From Paenibacillus_G sp049942825 (GTDB taxonomy: Bacteria > Bacillota > Bacilli > Paenibacillales > NBRC-103111), in NCBI RefSeq assembly GCF_049942825.1, contig NZ_CP187970.1, positions 4,464,001-4,528,000 on the forward strand: a stretch of DNA of 64,000 nt. Reading direction: 5' to 3'. Shown here in pieces: positions 9,377 through 16,888 of the stretch; the stretch's first letter is position 1, and each line of letters opens with the position of its first letter. The position numbers and the translations under genes were made by a program. The notes beneath the pieces were generated by a model, which had not been told where the DNA came from, searched no databases, and worked only from the letters and a program-made list of their open reading frames with translations.

Positions 9377-9402
9377 CTTCCAAGTTACCTCACTTCCAAG
9401 TT
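9377..9402 (-). promoter_or_regulatory. Two direct 10-bp repeats in front of the glycosidase operon
   Basis: The decamer CTTCCAAGTT occurs at 9377-9386 and again at 9393-9402, centre spacing 16 bp. It lies 31-56 bp before the GH127-like start codon, between a weak TTGTTA-N17-TACGAT promoter-like sequence and the ribosome site. Spaced direct repeats of this kind suit an AraC-type activator; which regulator binds is unknown. Confidence 0.35.
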
Positions 9403-9517
9403 TCTTCATCGTAAAACGCAACCGGTCATATAACAATGGGGGGATACGGGCATGTTCTTCCCCTCTTGCTCCCTCTCGTCCGGAACCCGCTCTCTTGCAC
9501 CTTCAGGCTGCATCGAT

Positions 9518-9786
9518 TCCTGCACTGTTTCCTGCACTGTTCCCTGCACCGTTCCCTGCTCCGATCCCAGCACTGATCCCTGCACGCTCCCTGCACACTC
9601 CCTGCACGCTCCCTGCACACTCCCTGCACGCTCCCAGCACACTCCCTGCACACTCCTGCACGCTCCCTGCACACTCCCTGCACGCTCCCTGCACACTCCC
9701 TGCACGCTGCCTGCACACTCCCTGCGCGCTCCCTGCACACTCCCTGCGCGCTCCCTGCACGCTGCCTGCACGCTCCCTGCACAGAT
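9518..9786. repeat. Tandem 12-bp then 11-bp repeat tract
   Basis: Five 12-bp units (consensus CCCTGCACTGTT) pass directly into about 19 units of 11 bp alternating CCCTGCACGCT and CCCTGCACACT; one unit has lost a base. Every unit keeps the core CCTGCA. All three minus-strand frames stay open through the tract because the period is not a multiple of three, so long open frames here are an artefact. The period is close to one DNA helical turn. The tract sits upstream of the glycosidase operon promoter and downstream of a minus-strand terminator. No function is known. Confidence 0.9.
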
Positions 9787-9833
9787 CCTTGCACCACTCG
9801 ACTCTCCGCACCACCCTATGCACCGTTCTCAGC

Positions 9834-9878
9834 GCAAAAAAAGCCCTTCCCGTTTCCTTCCGGAAACAGAAAGGGCTC
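9834..9878 (-). terminator. Intrinsic terminator, minus strand
   Basis: Read on the minus strand: AGCCCTTtctGTTTCC, small loop, GGAAACgggAAGGGCT, then seven T. It ends a minus-strand transcript arriving from beyond 9880, where no protein gene is seen. Confidence 0.8.
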
Positions 9879-10250
9879 CTATGCCGAGGCGGCTGGTCCA
9901 GCGCATATACGCACAGCAGTTAATCTTAATCGTCTCCCCGGTAATGATTCCCACAAACTTGAGGTGAGCAATGGCACGGGGCCTGTGACATCCGCGGGCT
10001 CCCTGGCGGGATCAGCGGCGTGCCGGCTATCGTGGTCTGCCTTCCTCCAATGAGGTCAATTGGGAGTGGAACCGGGGATTCCCGTTGCAGCCGGTCAACA
10101 AGCAGCTTACGACAACTCCGTTGGGGGGAAGCCTCTTTGGCCAGCCCCTTGAGTCTGGGTAACGAGGACCAATTTGCTTACCGTTATAGGAAGTAACCTT
10201 CCCCGCCGGCATAAGGGGCCGCACTCAACATGATATTGACGTTGTGTTAT
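9879..10250 (-). ncRNA. Candidate untranslated transcript, unidentified
   Basis: About 370 bp with no convincing gene, ending at a strong minus-strand terminator. The minus strand shows local pairing, for example GGTAA...TTACC near 10165-10190 and CCGG-rich stems near 10080-10110. A 65-codon frame (10027-10224) has no good ribosome site. It does not match conserved cores of RNase P, tmRNA, SRP or common riboswitches that I can recall. A start site was not identified; it may begin inside the adjacent repeats. Confidence 0.3.
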
Positions 10251-10277
10251 GTCCGCTCATTCGCTGGCGGCCGTTTC

Positions 10278-11025
10278 ACGGCGCTCCTTCCGATACAAAA
10301 CATCGGATAACCGGGCGCGGCAGGCTTACACCTGCATTTTGCGATGTTTTGCATCGTATAGGCAGAGCAAAACGGCCTTGAGGCATGCTGTGGCGCTCCT
10401 TCCGATACAAAACATCGGATAACCGGGCGCGGCAGGCTTAGACCTGCATTTTGCGATGTTTTGCATCGTATAGGCAGAGCAAACCGGCCTTGAGGCATGC
10501 TGTGGCGCTCCTTCCGATACAAAACATCGGATAACCAGACGCGGAATGCTTAGACCTGCATTTCGCGATGTTTTGCATCGTATAGGCAGAGCAAACAGGC
10601 CTTGAGGCATGCTGTGGCGCTCCTTCCGATACAAAACATCGGATAACCGGGCGCGGCAGGCTTAGACCTGCATTTTGCGATGTTTTGCATCGTATAGGCA
10701 GAGCAAACCGGCCTTGAGGCATGCTGCGGCGCTCCTTCCGATGCAAAACATCGGATAACCGGGCGCGGCAGGCTTACACCTGCATTTTGCGATGTTTTGC
10801 ATCGCATAGGCGGGGCAAACCGGCCTTGAGGCATGCTGTGGAGCTCGGTTATCCGATGCAAAACATCGGATAACCAAGCGTGGCAGGCTTACACCGGCAT
10901 TTTGCGATGTTTTGCATCGCATAGGCGGGGCAAAACGGCCTTTAAGCATGCCTCGGTGCTTCCATCCGATGCAAAACATCGGATAACCGGGCACAGCCGG
11001 CTTACACCGGCATTTTGCGATGGTT
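10278..11025. repeat. 112-bp tandem repeat array, about 6.7 copies
   Basis: Near-identical 112-bp units begin at about 10278, 10390, 10502, 10614 and 10726, followed by diverged units of 115 and 113 bp ending near 11025. Each unit holds two oppositely oriented 15-bp hairpins, CGATGcaaaaCATCG and CGATGttttgCATCG (first often CGATACAAAACATCG), about 35-40 bp apart, plus a GGCCTTGAGGCATGC segment. The whole unit repeats, with no unique spacers. Open frames of ~100 codons in each minus frame arise only from repetition. The array lies between an AraC gene end and a terminator. Confidence 0.92.
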
Positions 11026-11206
11026 TTCATCACATGAGAAGCGGTAAGAGTCTGACGCCGGCCCCAGGAGCCCCGCCATTGTGGGCTTAGGCGGCCGCGG
11101 AGGAAGTGTCGTCGATACGCCCGCTTCTTCCGGCCTTCCTGCCGGGCAGCATGCCTTCTCGTCATGTACTCCTGCTCCCTCCGCTCTTGCCTCGAACGGG
11201 CTCGCC

Positions 11207-12079
11207 TCAAGAGCCCGCCATTCCCTTGCGGAACTGGGAGGGGGTCACGCCCATATGGGTCTTGAAGACGCTGGTGAAATAGCTGATATTCTCGAATCCC
11301 GAATCCATGGCGACCGCCGCAATTTTTCGGTCCGTCCTTTCCAGGAGCTTGGCCGCCTGCTGGGTGCGGTACTTGTTGATGTAATCGATCGGGCTGTACT
11401 GCATGACGCTGCGGAAGACGCGGCAGAAGTGGCCTTCGCTCATGTTCGTGAGCAGGCACAGATCCTTGAGCCGGATGGTGTGCTGGTAGTGCTCATGGAT
11501 GTAATGCAGCGCCGTCTTGATCTGCTCCGTCTTCCACAGCGCAGCCTTCGGCACCTCCCCCGCCTGCCCGTGGGAGAAGAGCTGAGCCATGATCAGCAGC
11601 AGCAGCCCCTTCGTGGTCAGCACCTGGCTGGCCGTCTCCTCCGTACTGCTCTCCAGCATGCGGCCGAGCAGCCGGACCACCTCGGCGCCCCACTCGGATC
11701 CGCCCGTGATCTTGACGGGCAGCCGGCAAACGCGCTGCAGCAGCGGATCCATGCATTTCTCCTGCACGAGGTCCATCGAGCCGGTCAGCAGCTCCGCGCC
11801 GAAGACGACCGCCGAATAACTGCAGCCCGCCTCCCCGACCGGATCGCCGGCATGGATCTCGCCGGAGTGGACGAACACCGCCTCGCCTTCGGAGAGCTCG
11901 AAGCTTCCGGCCCCCACCTGGAACACGGCCCGCCCCTTCGTGACCAGAATGAACTCGAATTCGCTGTGCCAGTGGCATTCGAGCACGGTGCCTCCCGGAG
12001 CGCACTCCATATGATATACGCTGATCGGATACATCGGACGTCCGTGTATCCGGTTTTCTTTCAACGACAAAGGATTCAC
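11207..12079 (-). CDS. AraC-family transcriptional regulator
   Basis: 290 residues. The N-terminal half (1-150) is a cupin-like sensing domain (ECHWHSEFEFILVTKG, SEGEAVFVHSGEIHAG). The C-terminal ~100 residues carry two helix-turn-helix motifs (LKDLCLLTNMSEGHFCRVF and IAAVAMDSGFENISYFTSVF) ending in the family's GVTPSQFR. It is divergent from the alpha-xylosidase gene with a 122-bp shared intergenic region, so it probably activates that gene in response to a xylose-containing sugar. The ATG at 12079 is preceded by a GGAGGTCAGCC ribosome site. The ligand is not known. Confidence 0.9.
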   Translation of the reverse strand: MNPLSLKENRIHGRPMYPISVYHMECAPGGTVLECHWHSEFEFILVTKGRAVFQVGAGSFELSEGEAVFVHSGEIHAGDPVGEAGCSYSAVVFGAELLTGSMDLVQEKCMDPLLQRVCRLPVKITGGSEWGAEVVRLLGRMLESSTEETASQVLTTKGLLLLIMAQLFSHGQAGEVPKAALWKTEQIKTALHYIHEHYQHTIRLKDLCLLTNMSEGHFCRVFRSVMQYSPIDYINKYRTQQAAKLLERTDRKIAAVAMDSGFENISYFTSVFKTHMGVTPSQFRKGMAGS

Positions 12080-12161
12080 CCGGCTGACCTCCTACGAATA
12101 TGTCAGGATCCTGTTAGTAATGATCATTATAACAGAAGATTTCTCCTCCGGATAACCTTAT

Positions 12162-12182
12162 CATGAAGCATATGCATTCATG
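12162..12182. promoter_or_regulatory. 21-bp palindrome before the alpha-xylosidase start
   Basis: CATGAAGCATATGCaTTCATG is an inverted repeat with one extra base, placed just upstream of the GAAGGGGG ribosome site at 12184. It may be an operator or part of the mRNA leader. It sits in the intergenic region shared by the AraC and alpha-xylosidase genes. Confidence 0.4.
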
Positions 12183-12201
12183 TTGAAGGGGGAACGACAC
12201 G

Positions 12202-14526
12202 GTGAAGTTTACAGATGGCTATTGGATGTTCAGAGAAGGGTATAACGTGCAGTTCCCGGTGGAAATCCGGGATATCCGGAGCGATGCGGACTCGGTAACC
12301 GTCTACGCGGCGTGCCGGAAGATTACCCGCAAAGGCGATACGCTCAACGGGGCGATGCTGACGGTGCGGTATTCTTCCCCGCTGCCGAATGTGATCCGCG
12401 TGCAGCTGTATCACCACAAGGGCAGGAAAGTGACAGGACCGGCGTTCGAGCTGAAGTCGCATCCCGGCGCGGCGGGGATCATGCACGACGGAGACGTCGT
12501 GAAGCTGACGAGCGGCAGCTTGGAAGTACGGATCGACAAGAGCCTCGGCTGGGGCAGCGTGTTCTCCTATGAAGGCAAACGCCTGACCGGTAACGGAATC
12601 AAGACCTCCGCCCACATTCAGACCCCCGACGGGAAGGTGTATATGCGGGAGCAGCTCGATCTCGGCGTCGGCGAATCGGTCTACGGTCTCGGCGAACGCT
12701 TCACCCCGTTCGTCAAGAACGGCCAGACTGTGGACATCTGGAACGAGGACGGCGGCACGTCCAGCGAGCAGGCCTACAAGAATGTGCCGTTCTATCTCTC
12801 GAGCCGCGGCTACGGGGTATTCGTCAATCATCCGGAGAACGTCTCGTACGAAGTCGCTTCCGAGCATGTGTCCAAGGTCCAGTTCAGCGTGGAGGGCGAG
12901 TCGCTGGAGTACTTCATCATCGGCGGCGGGAACCCCAAAGAGGTGCTTCATCACTATACGGAGCTGACCGGCAAGCCGGCCCTCCCTCCGGCCTGGAGCT
13001 TCGGGCTGTGGCTGACGACTTCTTTTACGACCAGCTATGATGAAGGCACGGTGAACCACTTTGTCGACGGGATGCTGGAGCGGGATATTCCTCTCCACGT
13101 ATTCCACTTCGACTGCTTCTGGATGAAGGAATACCAGTGGTGCGACTTCGAATGGGACAGCGAGGTGTTCCCGGACCCCGAAGGCATGCTGAAGCGGCTG
13201 AAGGACAAGGGGCTGAAGATCTGTGTCTGGATCAATCCTTACATCGCCCAGAAGTCGGCGCTCTTCGATGAAGGCATGGAGCACGGCTATCTCGTCAAAA
13301 CGCCCCAAGGCGACGTCTGGCAGTGGGATCTGTGGCAGGCGGGTATGGGGCTGGTGGACTTCACGAATCCAGCTGCCGTCCGATGGTATCAGAGCAAGCT
13401 GAAGCGGCTCATCGATATGGGCGTGGACAGCTTCAAGACCGACTTCGGCGAGCGCATTCCGGTCGATGTCGTCTACCATGACGGCTCGGACCCTGTGAAA
13501 ATGCATAACTACTACACCCACTTGTATAACAAAGCGGTGTTCGAGCTTCTGGAGGATTCGCTCGGCCGGAATGAAGCGGCCCTGTTCGCCCGTTCCGCCA
13601 CAGCCGGCGGCCAGCAGTTCCCGGTACACTGGGGCGGCGACTGCTCGGCGAACTACAGCTCTATGGCCGAAACCCTGCGGGGCGGCTTGTCCCTCGGCTT
13701 GTGCGGCTTCGGCTTCTGGAGCCATGACATCAGCGGCTTCGAGCGGACGGCACCGCCGGATCTCTACAAGCGCTGGACGGCGTTCGGCCTGCTCTCCTCC
13801 CACAGCCGGCTGCACGGCAACGAGTCGTACCGGGTGCCGTGGCTGTTCGACGAAGAAGCGGTGGATGTGCTCCGGCACTTCACCAAGCTGAAGTGCACTC
13901 TGATGCCTTATCTGTTCGGCGCCTCCGCCGAAGCGGTAGAGCGCGGCCTTCCCGTTATGCGGGCCATGGTGCTGGAGTTCCCGGAAGACCCGCTCTGCCA
14001 TCCGCTGGACCGCCAGTACATGCTGGGTGATTCGCTTCTGGTCGCCCCGATCTTCAACGAAACCGGGGAAGCCGGCTGCTATCTTCCCGCGGGACGCTGG
14101 ACGGACTTCCAGACGGGTGAGATCGTGGAAGGCGGCCGCTGGCACAGCGGGCACTACGATTACTTCCACCTCCCGCTGCTGGCGAAGCCCGGCAGCCTGA
14201 TCGCCGTCGGCAGCCAGGACAGCCGGCCGGATTACGACTATGCGGACGGCGTCACACTGCATGCCTTCGAGCTGCAGGAAGGCAGCACGGCCTCGGCCCA
14301 TGTCTATGACACGCAGGGCTCCCTGCAGCTGAGTGTCCGGGTGGAGCGCCGCGGGGGCCTGCTGCATGTGAGCTCCGAAGGGGAGGGCGCTACGAAGCCT
14401 TGGTCGCTGCTGCTCCGGGGGATCTCCGAGATCGCGGCTGCTCAGGGAGCCTCGGTGGAGACGACACCGCTGGGAGTCAGGCTGCAGCCAGCCGCAGGCA
14501 CCAACCGGTTAACCGTCAATCTCTAA
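12202..14526 (+). CDS. yicI: Alpha-xylosidase, glycoside hydrolase family 31 (YicI type)
   Basis: 774 residues, matching YicI length (772). N-terminal beta-sandwich (1-250), GH31 barrel (~260-590), then beta domains. The nucleophile Asp is in SFKTDFGERIPVDVV (YicI motif KTDFGERIP) and the acid/base Asp in HWGGDCSANYSSM. It removes alpha-1,6-linked xylose from the non-reducing end of xyloglucan oligosaccharides in the cytoplasm. The start is GTG at 12202 with AAGGGGGAAC upstream. It is divergent from the AraC regulator and followed by a hairpin, so it is probably a single-gene transcript. Confidence 0.93.
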   Translation: MKFTDGYWMFREGYNVQFPVEIRDIRSDADSVTVYAACRKITRKGDTLNGAMLTVRYSSPLPNVIRVQLYHHKGRKVTGPAFELKSHPGAAGIMHDGDVVKLTSGSLEVRIDKSLGWGSVFSYEGKRLTGNGIKTSAHIQTPDGKVYMREQLDLGVGESVYGLGERFTPFVKNGQTVDIWNEDGGTSSEQAYKNVPFYLSSRGYGVFVNHPENVSYEVASEHVSKVQFSVEGESLEYFIIGGGNPKEVLHHYTELTGKPALPPAWSFGLWLTTSFTTSYDEGTVNHFVDGMLERDIPLHVFHFDCFWMKEYQWCDFEWDSEVFPDPEGMLKRLKDKGLKICVWINPYIAQKSALFDEGMEHGYLVKTPQGDVWQWDLWQAGMGLVDFTNPAAVRWYQSKLKRLIDMGVDSFKTDFGERIPVDVVYHDGSDPVKMHNYYTHLYNKAVFELLEDSLGRNEAALFARSATAGGQQFPVHWGGDCSANYSSMAETLRGGLSLGLCGFGFWSHDISGFERTAPPDLYKRWTAFGLLSSHSRLHGNESYRVPWLFDEEAVDVLRHFTKLKCTLMPYLFGASAEAVERGLPVMRAMVLEFPEDPLCHPLDRQYMLGDSLLVAPIFNETGEAGCYLPAGRWTDFQTGEIVEGGRWHSGHYDYFHLPLLAKPGSLIAVGSQDSRPDYDYADGVTLHAFELQEGSTASAHVYDTQGSLQLSVRVERRGGLLHVSSEGEGATKPWSLLLRGISEIAAAQGASVETTPLGVRLQPAAGTNRLTVNL

Positions 14527-14533
14527 GCTAAGC

Positions 14534-14578
14534 AAACAGCCCTGCTTCCTTCCTGTCAGGAAAGGAGCAGGGCTGTTT
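14534..14578. terminator. Hairpin after the alpha-xylosidase gene
   Basis: AAACAGCCCTGCT pairs with AGCAGGGCTGTTT around a CCTGTCAGG inner stem. The T-run is short (three T), so it may work in both directions between the convergent genes. Confidence 0.65.
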
Positions 14579-14687
14579 GGGCTTCCGAGCGGTCCCGCCC
14601 TCCCATGGTGAAGCGAACACTTACCGAGACCTTACCTTGACGGCTATGGAGGCCGCCGCAGTGCAACCGGAATGGTGAACCAGCCCG

Positions 14688-15746
14688 CTACCAGACGGCG
14701 TTTGCTTCCAGCTTGAAGAGTGCGCTCTGCGAGCTGAGCTCTCTCCACTTCGTGAGAAGTTTGTACGGCTCTCCACGTTCGAGCAGCTCCCGGGCCAGCT
14801 CGAAGCCTTCCTCGTAGGACGCGACCTTGTCGAACCAGTATAAGCGGAGGCCGGCATTAAACAGCACATGGTCCCTTTCGTTGCGCAGCTCCGGACTCCT
14901 CTCGCCTTGAAGAATCCGGGTTACGAGCTCCAGCTGTTCCGATTTGGAACACGCTTCGAGCGGCTTCCCGCTGAAGCCGAAGAGCGCGGGATCCACCGTA
15001 CAGGTCGTATCCCCCCAAGGCGTGACCCTACGGACCAGAGTCGGCTGATAAGTTGGCAGATCCTCCGAGCCCTCGATCCCCTGGACGGCATAGGCTGTCT
15101 CGAAGCCCAGCGGAGGCAGCAGACGGATCAGATGGTCCATGGCCGTCTCATGCCGGACCCCGATGATCATGTACTGTGACTGGACCGGATTCAGAATTTT
15201 CTCGACCGTGTTGAGGAAGGTGCGGAGCGCAAGCTGTTTGCGGACCGGCCTCATCCGGCCAAACGGAGGACAGATGAGATCGGTCCAGATGAAGCCGATC
15301 CCGAGCCGGCGGAAGAGGTCCTCCCATTCCTTGGCCTCGAGCTCCACCTGCACGCCGAGGCCCTCCAGCAGCTCTTTCATGGAAACGCCCAGCTTGGGAG
15401 GGAGTGCTTCGCTGCCGTGAAGCACTTGGGAAAAGCCGGCCGAGGCCAGCAGCAGAGACACCGGAAGGGTTACGGGAAAATACAACCGGCCGTCGTAGGG
15501 ACCGGCGCAGTTAAGGGACTGGGGGAACGGCTTGTAACGGAGGGAATACCTGCGGAAGATATCGATAAATCCTTTAATTTCCTCCGGGGACTCGCCCTTC
15601 ATCCGCATGGCGATCAGGAATGCGGCGGCTTGCGCATCCGTAGCTTCGCCCCTGGCCATCGCATGGGCAGCCTGGACGGCTTCTTCGTAGGTCAGATGCC
15701 GGGAGCCCTGCCGGCCCATACCGATGATTCTAATCCACTCTTCCAT
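14688..15746 (-). CDS. TrpD-like / YbiB-type glycosyltransferase-3 family protein
   Basis: 352 residues. The N-terminal helical Glycos_trans_3N domain (to ~75, with the AAAFLIAMRMKGESPEEIKGF signature) and the larger Glycos_transf_3 domain are both recognisable. The phosphoribosyl-pyrophosphate GTGGD loop of true anthranilate phosphoribosyltransferase is replaced by NCAGPYDGR, so it is unlikely to make tryptophan; it resembles E. coli YbiB (TrpD2), which binds nucleic acid. The frame is open further upstream, but ATG 15746 has GGAGGAAGCT before it and the extra region is AT-rich promoter-like DNA. No trp genes are nearby. Confidence 0.75.
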   Translation of the reverse strand: MEEWIRIIGMGRQGSRHLTYEEAVQAAHAMARGEATDAQAAAFLIAMRMKGESPEEIKGFIDIFRRYSLRYKPFPQSLNCAGPYDGRLYFPVTLPVSLLLASAGFSQVLHGSEALPPKLGVSMKELLEGLGVQVELEAKEWEDLFRRLGIGFIWTDLICPPFGRMRPVRKQLALRTFLNTVEKILNPVQSQYMIIGVRHETAMDHLIRLLPPLGFETAYAVQGIEGSEDLPTYQPTLVRRVTPWGDTTCTVDPALFGFSGKPLEACSKSEQLELVTRILQGERSPELRNERDHVLFNAGLRLYWFDKVASYEEGFELARELLERGEPYKLLTKWRELSSQSALFKLEANAVW

Positions 15747-16036
15747 AGCTTCCTCCGGGATTCTTGGATTCCAGGCAGATTCTCTGGTGGATATCACATT
15801 TTGTATTCTATTACATATTATTACAGTAAAAATATAGAGAAGAATCCTTAAAAGAATCTTAAACGAAGTTAAATATTCAGTGCTCGGATATTGAATTGTG
15901 ACATAATCTTGAACGGAAGATGGTCCTCCTTCCATTCATCGCAGGGGGAGTGTGCGCTGCACCGATAAATACTGTGCCTGATAAATGCTGTGCCGGATGG
16001 GCTTCCTGCCAGAGGAAGCCGGCAGCAGGTCCCCCC

Positions 16037-16789
16037 TCATGGCTCGAGAGGCTTCGTCTCGCCGTAGACGAGCGCGGTTCCGTGAGCAGAACCGACATAA
16101 CGGATCGCGTTGGCGATGACCCGCAGCACATCCTTGTTATAGTAGGTGGGGAACGATTCATGCCCCGGCCGGAAGTAGAAGATCTTTCCGAGGCCCCGGG
16201 TGTACTCGCAGCCGCTGCGGAAGACTTCTCCGCCCTGGAACCAGCTGATCAGCACCAGCTTCTCCGGAGGCGGTACATCGAAAAATTCCCCGTACATCTC
16301 CTCATGCTCCAGCTCAAAGTACTCTCCGATGCCCTCGGTGATCGGATGCGACGGGTCCACCACCCACAGCCGTTCCCGCTTGCCGTCCTCTCTCCATTTC
16401 AAATCGCAGGTCGTCCCCATCAGCCGCTGGAAAATCCGGGAGCGGTGCCCGGAGTGCAGGACAATCAGCCCCATTCCCTGCAGGACCCTTGCCTGAATCC
16501 GATCGACTGTCTCATCGGTAATCCGGCCATGGGCCAGGTGGCCCCACCAGATCAGGACGTCCGTCTCCTGCAGGACTTCCTGTGACAAGCCCTGCTCCGG
16601 CTGATCCAGAACCGCGGTCCGCAGCAGGAACCCGTACGGCTGGAGGCCCAGCACCAATGCCGTATGAATCCCGTACGGATAGACCGCTGCGACCTGCGGG
16701 TCCTCTCTTTCATGAATGTATTCATTCCACACCGTCACTCGGAGCGTCCTGCGCTCGAACGAATAACCATTGCCTATGACCATTCTCAT
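16037..16789 (-). CDS. ThuA-like (trehalose utilisation) domain protein
   Basis: 250 residues, class-I-glutamine-amidotransferase-like fold. Visible ThuA features: VTVWNEYIHEREDP at the start, DVLIWWGHLAHGRI, MGLIVLHSGHRS, and GKIFYFRPGHESFPTYYN near the end. ThuA members occur in sugar oxidation operons, and some isomerise keto-sugars. The start ATG 16789 directly follows GGAGTAGGGGG; an internal Met two codons later is possible. It is the only ORF upstream of the TrpD-like gene in the same direction but 290 bp separate them. The substrate is not known. Confidence 0.82.
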   Translation of the reverse strand: MRMVIGNGYSFERRTLRVTVWNEYIHEREDPQVAAVYPYGIHTALVLGLQPYGFLLRTAVLDQPEQGLSQEVLQETDVLIWWGHLAHGRITDETVDRIQARVLQGMGLIVLHSGHRSRIFQRLMGTTCDLKWREDGKRERLWVVDPSHPITEGIGEYFELEHEEMYGEFFDVPPPEKLVLISWFQGGEVFRSGCEYTRGLGKIFYFRPGHESFPTYYNKDVLRVIANAIRYVGSAHGTALVYGETKPLEP

Positions 16790-16888
16790 CCCCCTACTCC
16801 CCTTTCGCTCCCTCACTCCCGGCGTCTAATCGGCAGGAAGCACTACATATACTGTTACCAAGGACATGCGCAGATGAGGATGTGAACC

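Noticed and set aside
9406..9823. Cys/Arg/Gly-rich proteins encoded by the 11-bp repeats
   Set aside because: All three frames on the minus strand are open only because the 11-bp unit lacks stops; there is no ribosome site or conserved start.
10247..10861. Series of ~100-codon repeat proteins
   Set aside because: The same peptide recurs in every frame because 112 is not divisible by three; this reflects the tandem repeat, not coding selection.
10278..11025. CRISPR array
   Set aside because: The entire 112-bp unit repeats with no unique spacers and there are no cas genes.
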